Below are positions 45,237 to 57,200 of a DNA stretch of 64,000 nucleotides, one piece after another. The notes below the pieces were generated by a model that saw nothing but the letters and a program-made list of their open reading frames with translations, was not told where the DNA came from and ran no database searches. Position numbers and translations under genes: made by a program. Position 1 is the first letter of the stretch. Each line of letters starts with the position of its first letter. Source of the stretch: Streptomyces sp. NBS 14/10 (lineage in GTDB: Bacteria > Actinomycetota > Actinomycetes > Streptomycetales > Streptomycetaceae); the NCBI RefSeq assembly GCF_002224125.1, contig NZ_NCSM01000022.1, positions 203,970 through 267,969 of the forward strand. Reading direction: 5' to 3'.

Positions 45237-48200
45237 TGGTCTCATCCCCCTTCCGGCCGGTCGTCGGGCGTCGGTCGCGCTGCCTGGCCCGGCGGCCCTT
45301 CCGCGCCCGCTCCCGGAAGTCCTCCGCCGCGGACGCCGCGTGTTCACGCTCGCGCTCGTCAGGCCCGTCGATCGCCCGGGCCATGGCGTGGACCGTGGCG
45401 TGTTCGAAGAGCCGCTGGACGGGCAACTCGATGCCGAAGGCGCCCTCCAGGCGGCGTTGCAGGGTGGCCAGGCGCAGCGAGTCGCCGCCGAGGTCGAAGA
45501 AGTTGTCGTGGACTCCGACGGTGTCCACGCCCAGCACCTCGCGCCACAGGGCCGCGATACGCCGCTCCCGGTCGCCCTGGGGCGCCACGGCCGGGGCCGC
45601 GCCCACCAGATCCGCGCGCCCGGGCCGGGGCAGGGCCGCGTGGTCGACCTTGCCGTGCGGGGTGAGCGGCAACTCGTCGAGCCACACCAGGGCGTCCGGG
45701 ACCAGTGGCGGCGGCAGCGTCTCGCGCAGCGCCGCGAGTACGGCCTGGGTCGCTGCTGCGGTTGCGGCTGTGGTTGCGGCTGTGTTCGCGGGGTCGGCGC
45801 TGGGCACCGCGTACGCCACCAGGCGCGCGGACGCGGCCTCGAAGGCGCGTACGGCGGCCTGGGCGACCAGCGGATGCGCGGACAGCCGGGCCTCGATCTC
45901 CTCCGGCTCGATACGGTGTCCGCGCACCTTGAGCTGACGGTCCGCCCGGCCGATGAACTCCAGTGTTCCGTCGGGCAGCCAGCGCCCCAGGTCCCCGGTG
46001 CGGTAGACGGGCCCGGGCACGCCCTCGGGACCGTCGGAGAGAAACCGCTCGGCGGTCAGCTCGGGGCGCCGCCAGTAGCCGAGCGCCACTCCGCCGCCGC
46101 CGATGAGGATTTCGCCCTTGACGCCGACGGGGCAGCGGTGGCCCGACTCGTCGACCACGTAAACGCGTACCCCGGCCGCCGGACGGCCGACCCGCCCCGG
46201 GCGGAAGTCCGCCTCGCCGGGGATGACGGTGTGGCCGGTCGCGGTCACGGTCGCCTCGGTCGGCCCGTAGCAGTTGACCAGCCCGTACGGCAGGCCGGGC
46301 GGTGGCGCGGAGCCGAGCGCCGCGCCACCGTAGACCAGTTGGCGCAGCGCGCGGGGCGGCTCGCCGTGCGCCCAGATGGTCTCGGCGAGCGCCGCGGGCA
46401 CGACGGCGACGGTCACCCGGTGGGCGTCCAGCCACCCGGACACCTCGCCGGGGAACACCGTGCCGCGGTGCGGGACGAGTGCCGCGCCCGCGGTCAGGGT
46501 CGGCCAGATCTCGGAGACGGCGGCGTCGAAGCCGACGTTGATGAGCTGGCTCACCCGGTCGGCCGGCACCAGGGCGAGCAGATCGGCGAACCACAGGGCG
46601 TGCTGGGCGAGCCCTCCGTGGCGGACGACAACGCCCTTGGGCAGGCCGGTGGAGCCCGAGGTGTAGACGATATACGCCGGGTCGTCGGCGCCGGGCGGCT
46701 CGGGCGCCGCGCCAGCAGCGCCGCCCTCCGCGGTGTCCCGGGTCGCCTCGGTCACATCGAAGGCCGTTATTTTGTGCGGCAGTTGGGGGGGCGGTGCCCC
46801 GTCGGTGAGGACCACTCGCGCGCCCAGGTCGTCGAGGATGTACGCGACACGCTCCGGCGGGTAGCCGGGGTCCACCGGGCAGTACGCACAACCGGCGTAC
46901 CAAGCCGCCAGCATCGCCACGACCAGGTCGGGTCCCCGGCCGAGCAGCACGGCCACGACCGGTTCGCCTTGGCGCGCCGGTTGCTTGACGCACGCCGCGA
47001 GCCGACGGGCGCGGGTGTCCAACTCGGCGTAGCTGAGCGGGCCCTCGGGGGTGTCGACGGCCGTGGCGTCCGGCGTGGCCCTGACGCGTGCGGCGATCAG
47101 CTGCGGCACGGTCGTGGGCGGCGCGGCGGCGGGACCTTCCTCGAGCGCGGCGAGCGCGGCGCGCTCGTCGGTGCCGACGCGGGGCAGCGAGGCCAGCGGG
47201 CGGTCGGGCCGGTCCACGAGGTCGGCGAGCACCGCGCCGGTCAGGGCCGCCAGGCGTTCGGCCTCCGCGCGGGCGATGCGATCGCCACGGTAGGCCAGCA
47301 GCCCGCGCAGGGCGCCGTTCTGCTCCTGGAAGGACACCGTCACAGCGCCCTTGGCCGCCCAGTCGGCACCCTCGCCGCTCAACGCGAACCGCCGCAGCCG
47401 GTGGCCGCCGAGCGACGGGGCCCGGGTCTCGGGGACGACGGGGGTCAGGGCGAGATCGGCGTAGGGGGTGATGCCGTAGCGGCGTTCGGGATTGAGCGCG
47501 GCTACGACCTGGTCGAACGGCACATGCTGGTCCTCCAGTGCCTCCAGCACCCGCTCCCGCATGCCGCGTAACAGCGAACCCACCGCGGTGTCCCCGTCCA
47601 CCACGGACCGGATCACCACCGTGTTCGTACACGGCCCCACCACCGAACCGAAACGCTCACCCGCGCGATTCGCCACCGGGCATCCGAACGTCACATCCCG
47701 CTCACCACTCCACCGATGCAACGCCCCCGCAAACCCCGCCGCCACCGCCATGAACCACGACACACCCTCCCGCTCCGACACCCCACGCAACCGCCCTAAT
47801 ACGCCCCTGGTCAGCGGGACTTCAACCACTCCTGACGGCTCTGCCACTCCGGGGCCCGACCACGGCACATACGCGGGCGCCCCCGCAAGCCGCCCACGCC
47901 ACCGCTCCACACCCGCACGACCCACCGCCGAACCCACCAACTCCTCCTGCACCCGCACAAACTCCCGATACTGCACCACCTCGGCGGCAGCCCCCTGCCG
48001 GAGTACGGGAGTGTGCGCGGTGTCGGCCAGAGCGGTCAGCAGGTCGCGAAGCAGCCCGGCGAGCTCCCCGGCGTCCCGTCGGCTCAGCTGGTCACCCCGG
48101 TACGACAGGGCCACGCGGTCCCGCCCGTCCTCGCGGAAGACGGTGACGGTGACCGGGAACTTCTGCTCGGCGGCGAGCTGACTGCTCATCACCGGGGTCA

Positions 48201-51200
48201 GGACGGTACCGCCCAGGGGGTAGCCGTCGTCCACCGGCGCCAGGTTGAGAACCGCGCCCGCGTAGGGGGTGCTGCCGTAGCGGCGTTCGGGGTTGAGCGC
48301 GGCTACGACCTGGTCGAACGGCACATGCTCGTCCTCCAGCGCCTCCAGCACCCGCTCCCGCATCCCCCGCAACAACGACACCACCGTCGTGCCCTCGTCC
48401 ACCACTGACCGGATCACCACCGTGTTCGTGCACGGACCCACCACAGAGCTGAAGCGCTCACCCGCACGATTCGCCACCGGACACCCGAACGTCACATCCC
48501 GCTCACCACTCCACCGATGCAACGCCCCCGCAAACCCCGCCGCCACCGCCATGAACCACGACACACCCTCCCGCTCCGACACCCCACGCAACCGCCCCAA
48601 CACCCCCTCATTGAGCGGAACCTCAACCACCCCCGCCTCCTCCACCACCCCAGGCCCCGGCCACGACACATACGCCGGCGCCCCCGCAAGCCGCCCACAC
48701 CACCGCTCCACCCCCGCACGACCCGCCACCGAACCCACCAACTCCCCCTGCACCCGCACAAACTCCCGATACTGCACCACGTCATCGCCCGGCCCGCCCG
48801 TGCCCGCGCCCTCGTACGCCGCGTTCATGTCCTGGACGAGCGGTACCAGGGACGGGCCGTCGCATACGAGGTGGTGCAGGCACAGCATGAGCAGCTGGCC
48901 GTGTTCGCCGAGGTCGATCAGGGCGGGCCGCAGCAGTCGGCCGGACGCGAGGTCGAAGGGCTCACCGGCGATCTCGCGGACCCGTTCCCGCCACCGCGCG
49001 TCCTGCTCCGCCGGGTTCATACCCGACAGGTCGACCTCTTCCAGAGGCGGCGACCAGGCTTCCCCGATCCGCTGCCACAGCCTGCCGCCGCGCTCCACAA
49101 AGCCGGTGCGCAGCGCCTCATGGCGGGCCACGACGGCGTCCAGGGACCGGCGCAGCCGCCCGGGGTCCAGGCGTCCACCGCGCACCCGCCACACCAGGGG
49201 CATCGCATAGCGGTCGGGGCCGGAGGACAGCTGCTCGTCCAGGGCGATACGGCGCTGGAAGTCCGACGCGTGCACCAGCTCCCCGTCAGCCGAGTCAGCC
49301 GTGTTCGCCGTGTCTGCTACGGCGCCGGCCTGACCCAAGTAGCGATGTCCGTACGCCGCGATCGCCTCGTCGATCCGGTCCGCGAGATCCCCCAGCCGCG
49401 GGTTCTCGAACACCGTGCGCACCGGCAGGTCGACGCCGAAGCGCTCCGCCACCTGGGACAGCAGGGTGGCCGCCAGCAGGGAGTGTCCGCCCGCCTCGAA
49501 GAAGGAGGTGTCGGCGAAGATCTCCGGTACGGGCAGCAGCTCGGCCCACAGCGGGGCGAGGGCCTTCGCCGTCTCGGTGCGCGGGGCGCTGCCCGCCCCG
49601 TCCGTCAGCAGGGTGCTGCGGGCGGCCAGCTCGGCGAGGTCCACCTTCCCGTTGACCGAGAGGGGGATACGGTCCGCCACCTTGAACACCGAGGGCACCA
49701 TGTACTCGGGCAGCCGCTCGGCGAGCCGGGCGCGCAGCTCTCTCGCGCTCGGCACGTTGGTGGGGCACCAGACATGGGCCACCAGGCGGTCGGTGTCCGC
49801 CCCGTCCGCGGTGACCACGGCCTGCGCGACATCGGGGTGTCCGGTCAGGCAGGTCTCGACCTCGCCGGGCTCGATGCGGTAGCCGCGCACCTGCAGTTGG
49901 TCGTCCATCCGGCCCAGGTACTCCAGTGTGCCGTCGGGCAGATAGCGGCCCAGGTCACCGCTGCGGTAGAGGCGGCCGGAACCGTACGGATCGGGCACGA
50001 ACCGCTCGCGCTCCAGCTCCGGCCGCCCCACATACCCGGCCGCCACCCCTTCGCCGCCGACGCAGATCTCCCCCACCGCGCCGACCGGCAGCAGCCGGTG
50101 CCGGCCCGCGGTGGGGTGTGGGTCGAGGAGGCGGACGGTGGTGGTGGGGATGGGTGTGCCGATCGGGCTGCGGTCGCCCGCGATGTCCTCGGCGGTGATG
50201 GTCCGGGCGGTGACATGCACGGTGGTCTCGGTGATCCCGTACATGTTGACCACCTCGGTGCCGGGGTGTCCGGCGGGCCAGTCGCCGAGGGTGGCCGGGG
50301 CGAATCTGGCCCCGCCGAGGATGACGTACCGCAGGCTCGCCATCCGCCGCGCCTCGGTGTCCGTGACCCGGACCAGCTGCGCGAACATGCCCGGGGTCTG
50401 GTTGAGGACCGTCACCCGGTGGCGGCGTACCAGCTCCGCCATGCGCCGTGGGTCGCGCAGTTCGTCGCCGTCCGGCACCACGAGCCGGCCCCCGTGTACG
50501 AGACAGCCGAAGATCTCCCAGACTGAGAAGTCGAAGGCGTACGAGTGGGCGAGGACCCATACGTCGTCGGGCCCGAAGCGGAACGGCAGCCGGTCGGCCG
50601 CCACCAGCCGCACCACATTGCGGTGGGTGACCCGCACCCCTTTCGGGCGGCCGGTGGTGCCCGAGGTGTAGATGACGTAGGCGAGGTCGTCCGGGGTGGG
50701 CTCGGGCAGGGGCTCCTGCTCGGCAGATGCGGCGAAGTGGTCCGAGTGGTCGATTTCGTCGAGGCGTACGGTCGGGCCGGCGAAGCCGGGATCAGCGGTG
50801 TGTGCGGCGTCCGTGAGCAGCAGTGCCGCCGCGCTGTCGGTGAGGATGAAGGCCGCGCGGTCCGCCGGGGCGGCCGGGTCGACCGGTACGTACGCCGCCC
50901 CGGCCAGCAGCACGGCCAGGACGGCCTCGACCTGCCCGAGCCCCCGCTGGACGCGCAGTCCGACGGTGTCGCCTGGGCGTACGCCGTGGTCGGCGAGGAC
51001 CCGGGCGATCCGCTCGGCGCGCTCGACGAGCTGCCGGTAGGTGAGCGTGCTCTCGCCGCCGGCCAGGGCCACCCGGTCCGGGTGTTCCGCGGCCCGCTCG
51101 CGCACCAGATGGGCGAGCGTGGTGTGCGGGTAGTCGGCGGCCGTGTCGTTCCACTCCTCGATCTGGCGGTGGCGCTCGGCCTCCGTGAGTGGTTCGAAGG

Positions 51201-54200
51201 CGCCGAGGGGGGTGTCGGGCCGGGTGGCGGCGTCGCGCAGCAGGCGCTGCCAGTGTTCCGCGAAGAGGCGCATCCGGGCCGGGTCGTAGTACAGGCCGTT
51301 GAACACCAGCCGCCCGCCGACCCCGTCGCCGTCCCCGTACCCGACTCCGCCTGTGTGTCGCAGTGTCAGGAGCAGATCGCATTTGCCCAGGCCCGCGACG
51401 GGGGTGGGCGGTTGGCCTTCGGGCGCGTCGTGCTCAAAGTCGAACACCACGTCGAAGAGGGCGGTCCTGCTCATGTCCTTGGGCGGGGCGACACGCCGCG
51501 CCACCTCGTCGAACGGTGCGAGCCCACAGTCACGCACCTCCCTCAGCCCCGCCTCGCACTCCCGCGCCCAGGACGCGAAGGACTGCTCGTGGCCGCCGCG
51601 CAACCGCAGCGGCAGGAAGTCGTCCACCGGGCCCACCACATGGGCCGTGGCGGTGTCGCGGCGCGGGTTAGCCACGCCGACGGTGAGATCGGTCTGCCCC
51701 GAGTACCACATGAGCAGGGTGGTGTACGCGGCGAGCAGCGCGGCCTCGGTGGTGACGCCCTCGCGCCGCGCGAACTCGGCGACGGCCGTGCTGTCCGGGA
51801 GATCGACCGGCAGGGAGTGTTCCTCGTAGATATGGACGGCGGCCCTGGTCCGGTCCTCGGGCAGCCGCAGGGCTCCGCTCCCGCCGTCGAGCAGTTCGGC
51901 GAGGCGGGCCGTGTGACGCTCTTCGGCCTCGGTGTCCCGCGCCTGCCACCACTGCACGAACGAGGTCGGTGCGGAGGGCAGTTGGCCACCGTCCAGCAGG
52001 GTCGCGATCTCCTGACCGACGGTACGCAGCGAGGCACGGTCGGCCACGGCGAGATGCGCGACCAGCACAAGGGCGCACCCCTCGCCCTCACCGCCTCGCT
52101 GCCCGACCGCGACCCGGAACAGCGGTCCCTCGGCCAGGCGGAAGGGGCGGCGCAGCCAGGCGGCGACTCCGTCGGGGGCGGTGTCCATCAGGGTGGCGCA
52201 TTCGACGGGCACCCGCTCATGGACGCGCTGGGTGCAGGTCCCGTCGGAGAGGTGCACCGTGGTGCGCAGCGCCGGGTGGCGTTCCAGGACCGCGGCGACC
52301 GCCCGGCGCAGCTCGGCCTCGCCGGGGGTGGTGTCCAGGGCGAACAGCTGGGACACGTTGTGGTACACGGGGGCGTCCTCGTACACCGTGCCGCGCTCGA
52401 AGTGTTCGACGAAGGCCATGCGCTGCTGATGCGGGGTGGCCGGGTGCTCCTCGTACGGGGCCGCCTGGCCGGCCTGCCCCGCACATTCGTCGTAGGCCCG
52501 CTCCAGGTCCCGCAGGAAGACCGGTTCGGAGCCGATGTCCCACACCAGGTGGTGCAGACAGCACATCAGCAGCTGGTCCCGGCCGTCCTCCTCCAGGTCC
52601 ACCAGCATGACGCGCAGCAGCCGCCCCGAGGCGATGTCGAAAGGCTGCTGGGCGAGGGCGTCCAGTGCCGCGCGGGCGTCGGCCAGGCGGGCTTCGTCAG
52701 TGGCGCCCTCGGCGGCGCGGTGCACCACCTCCGGGACCCATGGCTCGCCGATGACCTGCTGCGGTCTGCCGTCCGGCTCCCGTTCGACGAAGCTCGTACG
52801 CAACGCCTCATGGCGGGCCACGACCCGGCCGAGCGCGGTGCGCAGGGCCGCCGGGTCGAGGCCGCCCCGGACCCGCCAGGCCAGCGGCACGTTGTAGAAC
52901 GAGCCGGTGCCGCGCAGCCGTTCGTCCAGCCAGATGCGCTCCTGGAAGCCGGACATGGGGAAGCGGTCCCCCGATTCGCCGGACGCTGCCTCCTCCGCCG
53001 GCTCCTCCGGTTCGTCTTCGGACACTTCAGCGGGGGCGCGGCGCGCGTCGAGCTCCTGGGCCAGGGCCGTCAGGCGCGAGTGTTCGAAGACGGTGCGCAG
53101 GGAGATGTCCACGCCCAGCTGCGCCGAGACCCGCGAGACGAGACGGGTGGCGAGGAGGGAGTGGCCGCCCAGCGCGAAGAAGTCGGGGTGTGCGGCCGGA
53201 TCGACCTCGCTCCGCAGCAGATCCGACCAGATGGCGGCGAGTTCCCGCTCGGTGGCGGTGACCTCGACGTCTGCCTCATCGCCCGCCCTCGCCGTGTCCG
53301 TCCCGTCGCCGGGCTCCGGCGGGGCCCCGGCCGGGTCCGCAACCGGCGGGAGCTCGGCGCGGTTGACCTTGCCGTTGACGGACAGTGGCAGATGGTCGAG
53401 CACGACATACGTGGACGGCGTCATGTAGTCGGGCAGCTGCTGCTGTGCGTACGCCTCGATGGCGGCGGCCAGTTCCGGGTGCGGCTCCGGCCGGATCGGC
53501 TGGTTGGTGAACGCCTCCGCCGGGGCGTCAGCGGCGGTCGTACGGCGCCTGGGGTAGGTGTCGGAGACGAAGTCCGGCGCCTTCGGCCCGGCGCTCCCGG
53601 GCAGCGCCGCGGGGTCCAGGAACAGCACGTCGAGACTGCCGTCCGCCGCCGCCTCCGCCCAGGTGAGCACCGTACGCAGGCCGAGGCCGCGGCCGAGCGC
53701 GGCGAAGTCCTCGGGATCGGGGCAACCGCCGTCCGGGAGACCGTCGTCCGGGACACCGCCGTCACGAACGCCTTCGTCGAAGACACCGCCGAAGACACCG
53801 CCGTCGAGGGCGTCGCGGGCCGCGGCGACGCCGGTGCCCGCGCACACCTCGTGCTCGGCCCGCAGCAGCGGGAGCACCCTGGCGTTGGGCACCCCCGTGA
53901 GCCGTAGCGCGGACGGCTGTTTGTCGCGCAGATAGCGGCCCACATCGGCCAGGTCGGCGACGTCATGGCCCCAGCGCGCCACCGTGGCGTCGGCGCATGA
54001 GTAGGGCTCGGTGTCGGCGGACGCCTTGCGCACCACGGCCTCGTAGCGGAACTGGGTGAGTTCGTTGTGCGCACGGCCGTGTTTGATCCGCACATCGACA
54101 CCGGCGACCTCGGGCAGCGCGCCCAGGTGTTCGGTGAAGAACTCCGGCTCCACCAGGAGTTCCTTCTCGTGCAGCACCGCCCGCTCCACCGCGCGCTTCA

Positions 54201-57200
54201 GCCCGGAGAGGTCTTCGGAACCGTGCTCGGCCGCCCCGCGGCGCAGTTCCACCCCGGTGCGGAACTCCCGTAGCAGCCGCTTGGGCCGTACGTCTCCGAC
54301 GAAGAGGTGTCCGCCGGGTGTCAGGGCGTGCAGCGCGCCGCGCAGCGCCGCGGACAGGTAGGCGGCGCTCGGCAGATACTGCACCACCGAGTTGATGACG
54401 ACGCAGTCGAAGTGTTCCAGCGGGATGCCCGACAGGTCGCGGGCCTCGCGCCGCAGCAGCCGTACCCGGTCCGCGATCCGCTCGTCCTCGCGCACCTTCG
54501 CCGCCAGCCGGGTCACGGCGCGCTCGGAGAAGTCGGTGGCCCAGTACTCGGCGCAGTGCGGGGCCAGCCGGGCGAGGAGCAGCCCGCTGCCGGCCCCGAT
54601 CTCCAGGATGCGGCGCGGGCGCAGCGCGAGAACGCGGTCGACGGTGCGGTCGCGCCACTCCCGCATCTCGTGGCGCGGGATGGGCGTGCCGTGGTAGCTG
54701 TCCATCCAGCCGCCGAAGTCCTCGCCGAGCGTGGCCTGGTCGCCCTCGCGGTACATGTCCTCGTACACGTCCTGCCACTCACGGACGCGTTCCAGCTCAT
54801 CGGCGACTCCGCCGTCACTCCCCGGCGCGGCCGTGCCCTGCTCGGCGGTGTCCTGTACGGCGGTGTCCTGTACGGCGGTGTCCTGTTCGGCGGTGGGCAC
54901 CAGATAGGCCACCAGGCGCTTTCCGCCGCCCGGGGCGGCCTGGGGCACGACGACGGCCCGCGCCACGTCCGGGTGGCGTTCCAGGCTCAGTTCGATGTCG
55001 TGGGGCTCGACCCGGAAGCCGCGGATCTTCACCTGGTCGTCGGCGCGGCCGAGGAAGCGGAGGGTGCCGTCGGGGGCCAGGCGCACCAGGTCGCCGGTGC
55101 GGTACATACGGCCGGGGTGGAAGGGGTTGGCGCGGAAGCGCTCGCGGGTGGCTTCGGGGCGGTTGACGTAGCCGGCCGAGACATGTGCGCCGCCCACCCA
55201 CAGCTCGCCCGGGGCGCCCTGGGGTACGGGGCGCCCGCCGGCGTCGAGCACGTACAGGGTGGCGTTGTCCATCGCCCGGCCGATGGGGACCGGGCCCTCC
55301 GGCGCCCGGGTCATACGGTGGCGGGTGGCGAACGTCGTGGTCTCGGTGGGGCCGTAGCCGTTGACGACGACGATGCCCGGGCAGGTGTCGAACACCCGGG
55401 CCACGGCCGCCTGGGACACCACGTCGCCGCCGGTCCACACCTCGCGCAGACCGCGCAGAGCGTCGGGCTCCTCCTCGGCCAGGGCGGCGAAGAGCCCGGC
55501 GGTCAGCCACGCCGCGGTCACTCCGTGGCGGGCGATCGCCCCGCGCAGCGTGGCCGGGAGCAGCGCCCCCGGCGGCGCCACACAGATCCGCCCGCCGGAC
55601 AGCAGGGGCACCCACAGCTCGTACAGCACGGCGTCGAAGGCGTGCGGCGAATGCCACAGGACCCGCTGGTGCGCACCGCCCGACCAGCAGCGGTCATGGG
55701 CGAGGGCGGCGATGTTGCGGTGGGTGAGCTGGACGCCGGAGGGCACCCCGGTGGAGCCGGAGGTGTACATCACACAGGCCGGCGCGTCCGGGGTCACCGG
55801 CTCGTACGGCGCGGGCGGCACGGGCGGCGCGGCCCGTTCGAGCTCGGCCACGTCGGCGACGGGCGGTCTCGCGTCGGACCGCTCGCGCACCACGGGCAGC
55901 TCGCGCGTGGCGCCGTCGACCAGCAGCAGGTCGCCGCCTGCCTCGGAGATCAGGGTGCGCAGTCGGGTGGCGGGCTGCCGCTCGTCCAACGGCACATAGG
56001 CCGCGCCGGTCTTGACGATGGCCAGCAGGGCGATCAGCAGCTCGACGGACCGCTCCATGAACACCAGGGCGGTGGCGCCGGAGCGCACACCCCGCTCGCG
56101 CAGCAGCCCGGCGAGCCGGTCGGACCGCGCGTCGAGCTCCCGGTAGCTCAGCTCCGTATCGCCGTCGGCCACGGCCACCGCGTCCGGGGTACGGGCGGCC
56201 TGTCGCCGGAACAGCTCGCCCAGGGGTGCCTCGGGCAGCGGCCGAGGGGCCTCGTTCCATACGTCGAGGAGCCGGCCGCGCTCACGGGGGCCGGTGCACT
56301 CGAAGCTCGCCACGGGGCGGTGGACGGTGTCGGGGCCGAGCCCGTCCAGCAGGGTGGCCAGCCGCTCGTGGTGGTCGGCGAGGGCGGCGTCGTCGCACCG
56401 ATCGGGGTGCGCGTCGAGGGTGAGCCGCAGCTCCCCGGCACCGGTGCCGCCGGTGCTGCCGGTGTGCTGGAAGCAGCACAGGGTGAGGTCTTCGGTCGGC
56501 ATGATGGAGAGGTTGTGCAGGGTGCCCGACGCACCGCCGAGGTCGACCGTGCCCAGCGGCGGTATCAGGTTGACCAGCGGTCCGGCGACCCGTCTGCGCT
56601 CGGGCCAGCCGAGCTCCCGGCGCAGGTCCTCGCCGCGGTAGCGCTGATGCGCCACCGCCTGTGCCACGGCCTCGTGGGTGTCGGCGAGCAGCCCGGCCCA
56701 GGTCGTGGCGGCGGTGATGCGCAGCCGCAGCGGCAGGACGTCGGACATCATCCCGGGGAACCGCTCGGCGCCTGGCGTGGCGCGGCTGCGGCTGGCCAGG
56801 CCCACCACGATGTCCTCACGGCCGGTCATACGGGCGGTGTACGCGGCGACGGTGGCGATGAGCGCGCGGGGGAAGTTGGTACCCGCCTCCCGCGCCGCCG
56901 CGCGCAGGGCCCGGTGCCTGTCGGCGGGCAGTGTGAAGGCCACCCGCCGCACCTCGTGCGCGGCCGGGGCGGTGCCACTCCCCTCGGCCAGGGCCGTACG
57001 GCTCCCGTCCGTCAGCTCGAGGGGGGCCGGGCGGTCGGCGAAGCGGTCGAGCCAGTAGGCCCGGCCGGCCGCGTACTCCGCCGAGGTGCGGTAGTGGGCC
57101 GCCTCGTCCAGGGCCTCGCCGAGGGTCTGGAACCGGGCAGGGGGGACCGGACCGTCCGCCCGCAGCGCGCGGTAGACCTCGGCGACACGCTGGGCGATGA

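Noticed and set aside
47460..48780. Internal repeat as a pure assembly error
   Set aside because: Cannot be excluded without reads, but the copies differ at scattered bases (including two TTA/TTG codons) and keep the frame, which favours a real duplication.
50545..53907. Long open frame on the plus strand opposite the NRPS (similar ones at 42243-45665 and 54307-57252)
   Set aside because: Antisense shadows of conserved NRPS/PKS domains with Gly/Arg/Val/Gln-biased composition; no start signals or domains.
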